Below the pieces are notes generated by a model that had not been told where the DNA came from, searched no databases, and was given only the letters and a program-made list of their open reading frames with translations. This document shows, piece by piece, positions 58,701 to 64,000 of a stretch of DNA of 64,000 nucleotides; position 1 is the first letter of the stretch; each line of letters starts with the position of its first letter. The translations under genes were made by a program, and so were the position numbers. Source of the DNA: Hysterangium stoloniferum (Eukaryota; Basidiomycota; Agaricomycetes; Hysterangiales; Hysterangiaceae); assembly GCA_015178975.1 (NCBI GenBank), contig WHVD01000194.1, positions 79,909-143,908 of the forward strand, given 5' to 3'.

Positions 58701-60443
58701 TCTGGCTTGCGTATTTGGGATGAGTCCAATACTGACTTGCCATTGTTTATGCCGTGGTCTGTGTTCAGGGTTGACGAAGCCATAGAGGATAAAATACAAG
58801 CCGTATATGAAGAACACATACCTGGGTTCACCGAAGATATGCCAGCTTTTCGACGACACTGCCAGGAGGCAATGTGTAAGTTGTTGGAGATTCGTTTTCG
58901 AGTCTATTATAAGACAGGCATCTTGACGGATTTAAATGGGGTGGAGCGACAGCGATTTATCATCCGATTCACGGCAGGATCGTATCAGATTCGTGACCGG
59001 GAGTTATCAGTAACGTACCTGGTTACGAAGGACCATCTCCAACAGGATGAATGGACCGTGCCACACATTGTGGCCAGGGGAGAAGTCACAGAGGACTTAT
59101 CAGGGGCAGTTGTGGTTGTCAATGCCGCTCATATGCCTATGAAAAAGGCGTTAGTACATAGGAAAACAAGGCAGTTGCAAAATGACGGGGTTGAAATGGT
59201 CCAGCGTACCTCAATGCAACCAAAAGACTTTACTCGTTGCTTACCGAAACCTGTGGTCATTGAGGCATTCATCAATGAACGACCGGTGAAAGCCCTGATC
59301 GATAGTGGATCACTTGCAGACTTCATGTTGACGACATTAGTCGATCAGCTGCAAGTAGTCAAGGATCCACTAGTAAAGCCACTTACTATCCAGTTGGCTG
59401 TTCACGGATCACAGTCAAAAATTAATTATTCAGCTACTGCTGAGTTTTCATATCAGAAAATAAAGTGCACTCGGCGTTTCGATGTTGCTAACCTTGATTC
59501 GTATGACTTGATATTAGGGACCCCTTTCATATTTCAACATCAAGTTATGATGGGGTTGAATCCTACAAGGGTCAACATTGGGTCAGCGCAGCCACTTCCC
59601 ATGGAAGGAGACACCATCGAGACTCTCCGTTCTGCGGTAGCGGAAATTTTTGACGATGAGTTAGAGAGGTTAAGGGCAGATTTACGTGCTGAGGCGGCTG
59701 ACCTGGACCCAGACACTGCATCAACAGCACTGCCTCCATTAAGGGCTGTTAATCATACCATTCCAATAATTGATGACGCAAAGGCTTACTCATGGAGACC
59801 ATCCAAATGTCCCGAAGCAATGAGAGATCTATGGCATGAAAAGAAAACCGCGTATATCAAAAATGGGAGGTGGAGGGTAGCCACGGGAACGAACGCATGT
59901 CCTATGCTCATTATTCCTAAACCTCCAAAAGTGGATGGCACACTGCGAATACGCACCGTAGTGGATAAGCGTGAGCAGAATGCTAACACATATAAGCTGG
60001 CGACCCCCTTGCCAGATATCAAAGCTATTCTACGAAATGTTGTGCGTCATAAGTATCGGAGTTTGATAGATGGGAAGGATGCCTACGAGCAGATCCGAGT
60101 GGTTCCCGAGCATGTCCACCGGACATTGTTCACCTCTCCTGATGGCACTATGGAAAGCCTGACGTTACAAATAGGGGATTGCAATGGTCCGTCGACTTAC
60201 CAGACATTGATGAACCACATATTTGCGCCATACATTGGCGTCTTCATGGATGTATATTTGGATGATATTGTTGTCTACTCGGATTCCATCAGTCATCATG
60301 TCAAGCATTTACGCACTGTGTTTACAGTGCTCTGTCGTGAACAGTTATACCTCGCGGTCAACAAGATGCACCTGTTTGCTTCGGAGTTACCAGTTTTAGG
60401 GCATGTGATTAACAATAAAGGTATAAAAATGGACCCACATTAA
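55764..60443 (+). CDS. Gag-protease-RT polyprotein part, ends at in-frame TAA
   Basis: 1559 codons from the first ATG after the LTR (an upstream GTG at 55722 is in frame but not a plausible start). Residues 1-450: acidic, Ser-rich, no known domain. About 452-612: Gag capsid-like domain (FLDGKASSF, FPADYKLQLR). 683-696: CCHC zinc knuckle, CFNCKKEGHESRNC. About 755-1106: a four-fold degenerate module (see findings). 1180-1183: protease DSGS, with LILGTPF further on. From about 1330: reverse transcriptase, with motif A IDGKDAYEQI and YLDD at 1498-1501 (60255-60266). TAA at 60441-60443 falls after the RT thumb start; the next codons continue the same frame. The stop is most likely a mutation. Confidence 0.9.
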   Translation: MSEINQPVTRRGTVQSAIPVWSKRIVRQSGVVDELNDPAVATVSSTSSPQNATGPEPILPTSQGGEGRMDCDAEMEEVAARTSDSSMAPAGGNDHAPRNEASNESSESGGERELFPLIDEYLRTPVTLQNWTYQYSLLYPEELAAPRKTFRRRRRKEMPLIPAKSLLFPEWFEMESSCDDNERQEGASKAMARERSQADQFRWSECSESDEDHLGPLPETWTLPKARRMIRGLESPVTFPHVSLNLSAIVIEVDENEPLPTEVSSSRLEPAKADGSKNKSSNQSPKGKERMEGERPLKKPTKASPSLNTSGESKKRNRQLLRKQMDKNVTNQYVREPSQVPDGGYFAVGGQGKFGPPSDSSSPSSSDGSDDSASSISTDLEISRIIDAPDSGSGSEDSTESNSETGKKKGGKKTSPSSNRIKHEKRKRSKADAKRTKKLLAGVKTKQAVIYNGVAEIDVFEAFIYAYDLWAEINGLDRKWAVKLIIYFLDGKASSFYMKHVALSKRKWTLKAVYDGLFDYFFPADYKLQLRKRLTTSRQGGRCFRDFARDVEHNAIRFPDIQERQLKQIVWDGVYDYLKEKWLDKGLNPDNTSWKRLIKMATRFEAAQEFHKIDKGRRETSFVKSNRGWLRKTDQANQIVGQTDEKGRRTHPSTSSGFENTTKVHRLKLSRTEMNQLRAEGRCFNCKKEGHESRNCPQGKFLSAPKKGTVRSAGSVRVKRLTDLEKKKERAEIPLHMASFVLRNTEDQQEFNILHERIYASWLQKSITEYFGPDTAIAEGQNPRTRFEVSLTTADFVIKDNVLPGPHLHIGKVECREPGYRVEQSILSNFEWSGKRLTNNCADRIAVATLIQHQCCLYFSNVESIDAGMRHTERFKVIFDPCHWTYEIVDHLRPHLYMAISKQALLSGDWTIAQMASTAILMEGGTDQEESLEDDEPMRENRPTPGQYLLAALKEYFTPEEALQEGISPEARFQVHTEESGLRIWDESNTDLPLFMPWSVFRVDEAIEDKIQAVYEEHIPGFTEDMPAFRRHCQEAMCKLLEIRFRVYYKTGILTDLNGVERQRFIIRFTAGSYQIRDRELSVTYLVTKDHLQQDEWTVPHIVARGEVTEDLSGAVVVVNAAHMPMKKALVHRKTRQLQNDGVEMVQRTSMQPKDFTRCLPKPVVIEAFINERPVKALIDSGSLADFMLTTLVDQLQVVKDPLVKPLTIQLAVHGSQSKINYSATAEFSYQKIKCTRRFDVANLDSYDLILGTPFIFQHQVMMGLNPTRVNIGSAQPLPMEGDTIETLRSAVAEIFDDELERLRADLRAEAADLDPDTASTALPPLRAVNHTIPIIDDAKAYSWRPSKCPEAMRDLWHEKKTAYIKNGRWRVATGTNACPMLIIPKPPKVDGTLRIRTVVDKREQNANTYKLATPLPDIKAILRNVVRHKYRSLIDGKDAYEQIRVVPEHVHRTLFTSPDGTMESLTLQIGDCNGPSTYQTLMNHIFAPYIGVFMDVYLDDIVVYSDSISHHVKHLRTVFTVLCREQLYLAVNKMHLFASELPVLGHVINNKGIKMDPH

Positions 60444-61220
60444 GTTGATACAGTGAGCAACTGGAAGATTCCGACAAATAAGCAACTCCTGGCGGGATTT
60501 TTGGGGGCAGTGGGATATCTCGCTAACAACTGTGAGGGAGTTCGAATCCCAATGGCTATTTTAGCAGCGCAGACAGGAGTAAATAGGCAGTGGCATTGGG
60601 GTGCAACAGAGCAGCGTGCCTTTGAAGACGTCAAGCGGATTGTTCAGGCCCATCGTGACAGTTATAGAATTGCATTGGACTACTCACGAGGTCATCAAAC
60701 CATTAATTTGGTAACAGATGCTTCTTTAACAGGTGCGAGTGGCATTCTCAGTCAAGGGGAAGATCTTTGCACTGCCGCAATCGTGTCATTCTGGTCCGGT
60801 AAATTCAATTCGGCACAACAGAACTACCCTGTCCACGAACAGGAGTTGTTGGCTATCGTGGAGTCATTGAAAAGATTCCGGTCACAACTGTTTGGGGTAA
60901 AATTTCGAATCTGTACTGACCATAAAGGGATAGAATATATACTTACACAGAAGAACTTGTCCCCGACACAGACACGGTGGCTGGATCTGCTAAATGAATT
61001 CCACTTCGAGATTCTATATATCCCTGGAAAGTCAAACACGTTTGCCGATGCTCTATCGAGAATCTATAGCGATGAGCCATTGGGCACCATTAGGGCTGAA
61101 TCCGAGTACGTAACTGACATTCCAGGGATGGAAGAGGATACACGGGGGATGCACTACGTTTCAGGGGTTCCTGCCTTCAACAGTGTGTCAACACCACTGT
61201 ATACAGGTCTGCAGCGGTAG
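60444..61220 (+). pseudogene. RT end and RNase H part of the polyprotein
   Basis: Same reading frame as the upstream ORF, separated only by TAA. It continues the RT connection (NWKIPTNKQLLAGFLGAVGYL) and holds RNase H with its four acidic residues in VTDAS, HEQELL, CTDHKG and FADALSRI. Ends at TAG 61218-61220. It has no ATG near its start, so it can be made only by read-through or in an undamaged copy. Confidence 0.85.
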
Positions 61221-61446
61221 CACTGGAGGAAGCACCAAGACAGTCAAGGAGGTTGGCTACCCAAACACGTCCGTCATATGCAACACTCGCAGGGCTGGGA
61301 GCAAGAAGGGAAAGGATGTAATGAAGGATCAGGAGAGATGACCGAAAAGACACACAGTGGTCATAGTACATCATCTGGATCGCCCCTGGAGCATCCATCA
61401 CAAGGAGTGAGGAGAAAAACAACAAATACGTCTGGTCATCAAGATT
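61221..61446 (+). pseudogene. degenerate linker between RNase H and integrase
   Basis: No frame runs through. Frame 2 reads RSAAVALEEAPRQSRRLA and stops at 61317-61319; the integrase frame has stops near 61343 and 61403. At least two small indels are needed to join RNase H to integrase. Confidence 0.6.
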
Positions 61447-63114
61447 ATGTTGAACGGCCTGTTTCACGAGAGACAATTGGAGGGCGTGTTACCTGAGTTG
61501 CCTCCGGATTTTCTACTAGCAGAAATCCCATTGGAGGGCCATGATGGATTGGACATCCCAGAAGCTTTACGACGACAGTATGGAGCAGACGTTTTCTTCT
61601 CGAGGATATGGGCAACGCCGCAGGAGTATAAGGGCTTTACGTCGCAGGATGGGTTTCTGTTTTTCAATCTGGAGGGCGTCAAGCTACTTTGCATCCCTGA
61701 TATTACCATTGGGAATCGACGAGTGCGGGAAATTGTTATCTCGCATGCACATTCCATCTTGGCGCATCTAGGGGCCAGGAAAACTGCTACATATTTGCGA
61801 ACCAATGTGTGGTGGCCATCATTAACCAAGGATGTCGAATTATTTTGCAAGTCATGCAGTGTGTGTGCCACATCGAAATCTGAAACACAGAAACCGCAGG
61901 GACACCTTCGCTCAATGGAAGTGCCATCACAGCCGTGGGAGGCAATTGGGATTGATTTTGTAGGACCCTTGCCAACGTCTAGGAATCGCCTTGGAGAGTT
62001 CGATAGCATCTGCGTTATTATTGACCACTTAACTTGCATGGTCCATTTGGTACCGGTGCGCAGCAACTATACTGCTATTCAAATGGCTGAGGTGATCTTC
62101 GACCATGTTTACAAGTTGCATGGGCTGCCCGACAAAATTGTTAGCGATCGAGATTCATTATTTACAAGTATCTTTTGGAGGGAGCTTCATCGACTGATAG
62201 GAGTCGAACTGCGGATGTCTTCATCATACCACCCCCAAACAGATGGCGCTACCGAACGTGCAAATCGGACGATGACACAAATGCTTAGGCAATGTGTAGC
62301 ACCAAACCAGAAAGATTGGGTGTCGAAACTGTCAGCTATTGAGTTTGCGATGAATAACGCTACATCGGAAACAACTGGATTCTCACCATTTTTTTTGAAT
62401 TATGGTCGGCTGCCACGGCCACTGCTCTGGGACAACAATACGAAGTATCCAGGTGTGCTTGAATTTGCAGAACGGATGAAGCTGGCAATCATGAATGCTC
62501 ACGATGAGATACTGACCGCTAGGGTTAAGCAGACGCGTCAGGCAAATCGACACCGGAGGTCTGCGGTATTTAACGTCAATGATTTAGTTTATCTATCCAC
62601 GAAGAACTTACGTTTACCAAAAAATCGGGCACGTAAACTGCTGCCAAAATATATAGGACCATTTAGGATTAGCCGGGTACTGGAGCCAGGAGCGACATAC
62701 CAGTTGGAACTGTCACGGGAGCTCAAGCAACAGGGTATTAACCCAAGTTTTCATGCCTCGTTGCTTCGGATACACATTCCGAATGACGATCGTCTTTCCC
62801 CAGGGAGGCAGTTGAGGCAGATTCCTGGTTTTGGTAGTCAGCCTCGTGAGTGGGCAGTCGAGAAGATTCTTGCTCATTCAGGAAAGGGTCTCGAGGCCTT
62901 CTTTGAGGTCTTGTGGAACACGGAGAAACTACCTGGTTGCCATATCAAGCTCTTCAGCATGTTCATCATTGAAGGCTTACCTGGAGGCACTAGGTGTTAC
63001 AAGCGTTCGATCATTGCCCAGGGGCCAAGGGCGGCTCTCGAATCGCATCGAAATCGCCAAGATGTCTTTGAGCTCGGAGTGTCATCAGGGAGTGTCTTGC
63101 AAATCAAGCGCTGA
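61447..63114 (+). CDS. integrase with chromodomain-like tail
   Basis: 555 codons. Zinc-binding part H-H-C-C (HAHSILAHLGARKT ... CKSCSVC, about residues 100-142). Catalytic core with D170 (GIDFVGPLP), D234 (VSDRDSLF) and E270 (TDGATERANR): 35 residues between the last two, DD35E. GPF-type region (LLPKYIGPFRI) and a tail EWAVEKILAHSG...FFEVLW that matches the chromodomain pattern with shortened end. ATG 61447 is the first in frame, but upstream fusion to RNase H is expected in an intact element. Ends TGA 63112-63114. Confidence 0.9.
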   Translation: MLNGLFHERQLEGVLPELPPDFLLAEIPLEGHDGLDIPEALRRQYGADVFFSRIWATPQEYKGFTSQDGFLFFNLEGVKLLCIPDITIGNRRVREIVISHAHSILAHLGARKTATYLRTNVWWPSLTKDVELFCKSCSVCATSKSETQKPQGHLRSMEVPSQPWEAIGIDFVGPLPTSRNRLGEFDSICVIIDHLTCMVHLVPVRSNYTAIQMAEVIFDHVYKLHGLPDKIVSDRDSLFTSIFWRELHRLIGVELRMSSSYHPQTDGATERANRTMTQMLRQCVAPNQKDWVSKLSAIEFAMNNATSETTGFSPFFLNYGRLPRPLLWDNNTKYPGVLEFAERMKLAIMNAHDEILTARVKQTRQANRHRRSAVFNVNDLVYLSTKNLRLPKNRARKLLPKYIGPFRISRVLEPGATYQLELSRELKQQGINPSFHASLLRIHIPNDDRLSPGRQLRQIPGFGSQPREWAVEKILAHSGKGLEAFFEVLWNTEKLPGCHIKLFSMFIIEGLPGGTRCYKRSIIAQGPRAALESHRNRQDVFELGVSSGSVLQIKR

Positions 63115-63175
63115 GGACTTACCTTCTATTTATGTTGGCTCAGCGGTCCCAATCGCTGTGCAAGAATCACCCACT

Positions 63176-63787
63176 ATGGATGCTCAGGATTATCCAACGC
63201 AAGTATCCACCGAGTTCTTGACGACTACAATGGCTGCCGTTCGCGATAGTGCTCTTCGAGGTGTCCAAGTGGCATGGGACTTGCGTATGGAGCAGTTCGA
63301 GACTATGCAGCGTCAACTCCTCGAAGCACAGCAGAGGAATAACATACCGCAACCCAAATCGACATTCAACCCTCGTGTAAGGGAACGGACCCGTGCCTGG
63401 AGGGAGAGACAACAATCTGCGTCGCTGATAGACAGGTTGTCTCCACGGCGGGAGGTACCTGGGAGCCTACCATCACTACAGGCCTCAAGTGCTATACGTC
63501 GCCAAAGAAGGAGGCGGCAGCAGGGTATTTCCGGACCAATGGCATCATCTTCAGTGCACGGCCTAGAAACTCGGCCTGTGAAGGGTGCGCCAGTCTTAAG
63601 TCAGCTGCAGGCCACGGAGGGGTGTGTAAGGGCGTCAGCACAATCTCAGGTGATCAAGAAGGACGGACCACATGCATTGACGCAACAGATTGGTCATGGC
63701 CACGAGGAGAAGATGGACCTCGATGGTGATTACGTGAGTGACGACTTAGACGAGCTGGAGCAGGGGGTGAGGGAATTGCATGGCTAA
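63176..63787 (+). CDS. additional 203-aa ORF downstream of integrase
   Basis: ATG 63176 to TAA 63785-63787, in a different frame from integrase and 61 bp after its stop. The same frame is open back to 62831, overlapping integrase. The protein has an N-terminal stretch with helical heptad-like spacing (MEQFETMQRQLLEAQQRN), a long Arg-rich middle (RRQRRRRQQ) and an acidic end (MDLDGDYVSDDLDELEQG). No signal peptide or membrane helix, so it is not env-like. Could be an accessory protein or, after a frameshift, a C-terminal extension of integrase. Function unknown. Confidence 0.6.
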   Translation: MDAQDYPTQVSTEFLTTTMAAVRDSALRGVQVAWDLRMEQFETMQRQLLEAQQRNNIPQPKSTFNPRVRERTRAWRERQQSASLIDRLSPRREVPGSLPSLQASSAIRRQRRRRQQGISGPMASSSVHGLETRPVKGAPVLSQLQATEGCVRASAQSQVIKKDGPHALTQQIGHGHEEKMDLDGDYVSDDLDELEQGVRELHG

Positions 63788-63817
63788 ACCAGCCCGCTGT
63801 TAATGGCACACTGCGTT

Positions 63818-63835
63818 GCAGCGTGGGAGGGCGGG
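63818..63835 (+). other. polypurine tract
   Basis: GCGTGGGAGGGCGGG directly precedes the 3' LTR start at 63836, the expected place for plus-strand priming. Confidence 0.75.
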
Positions 63836-64000
63836 TGTAACGGGAGCGGACCTGGTGGCGGACTTGGCACGGAGCGGTCTACCGCCGTTGTCTCAGGGGG
63901 TAAAGAGAGGGTAGATAATTTTCCGATCAGAACACTGTTTCATTTTTTATTATCTGTCGCTAGGGGTTTAGTCTACGAATGCTAGCATAAATAGGGAAAC
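63836..64000 (+). repeat. 3' LTR, first 165 bp
   Basis: TGTAACGGGAGCGG onward, matching 55352-55519 except for one extra T in a T-run, one fewer G in a G-run and loss of one GTTTA-type repeat (TTTAGTTTAG to TTTAG). Cut by the window end. Confidence 0.95.

Larger units (their letters stand above)
55352..64000 (+). mobile_element. Ty3/gypsy LTR retrotransposon, cut by window end
   Basis: 5' LTR, long gag-pol frame, integrase frame, extra ORF, polypurine tract and start of the 3' LTR. The order protease-RT-RNase H-integrase places it in Ty3/gypsy. A chromodomain-like tail after integrase fits the chromovirus group. The two LTR starts differ only by small indels over 165 bp, so insertion seems recent, yet the coding frame is interrupted twice. 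Inserted in a D block. Confidence 0.95.

Noticed and set aside
61464..62066. 200-codon minus-strand ORF
   Set aside because: Antisense to integrase, whose catalytic motifs define the coding strand.

Overview
This window looks like repeat-rich chromosomal DNA of a filamentous fungus, probably a basidiomycete. The evidence is a set of short GT-AG introns (50-64 nt) with GTGCGT/GTATGT-type donors, plus a fungal-style Ty3/gypsy retrotransposon with a chromodomain-like tail. I recognise no housekeeping gene, tRNA or rRNA.

Positions 1 to about 55,350 are a mosaic of duplicated, inverted and broken copies of one composite unit. Read on its sense strand, the order is X-S-U-G-D-T-E. G is a five-exon protein gene I do not recognise (full length about 556-586 codons), present as about 21 full or partial copies on both strands. 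U is its 5' flank and promoter. D is a 3' flank with a conserved 11-bp inverted repeat. S and T are co-oriented gene-like segments, and X and E are short linking blocks. The best run is on the minus strand from about 35,420 down to 30,640 (T-E-S-U-G-D-T-E), which suggests a head-to-tail ancestral array. The mosaic also holds a ~4-kb inverted repeat (arms 33-4285 and 23635-27610), a ~2.5-kb direct repeat (8910-11370 and 21170-23634) and a ~2.3-2.6-kb direct repeat (15640-18240 and 31965-34185).

No G copy is fully open, but three have one visible lesion each: G3 (frameshift in exon 1), G5 (one TGA in exon 3) and G16 (a 5-nt duplication in exon 4). Comparing copies fixes the intron phases: exon lengths add up to whole codons once the single lesion is allowed for.

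Four short TG...CA insertions with 5-bp target-site duplications lie in the mosaic and read as solo LTRs: 4844-5058, 12747-13138, 27616-27972 and 52320-52504. A ~190-bp MITE-like element sits in exon 3 of three G copies.

Positions 55,352-64,000 hold a Ty3/gypsy element inserted into a D block. It has a 5' LTR, a Gag-protease-RT reading frame, an in-frame TAA, an RT end/RNase H frame, a broken linker, an integrase frame with DD35E and chromodomain-like tail, an extra 203-aa ORF, a polypurine tract and the first 165 bp of the 3' LTR. Block and copy boundaries in the mosaic come from comparison by eye and are good to roughly 10-30 bp unless an exact junction is stated.
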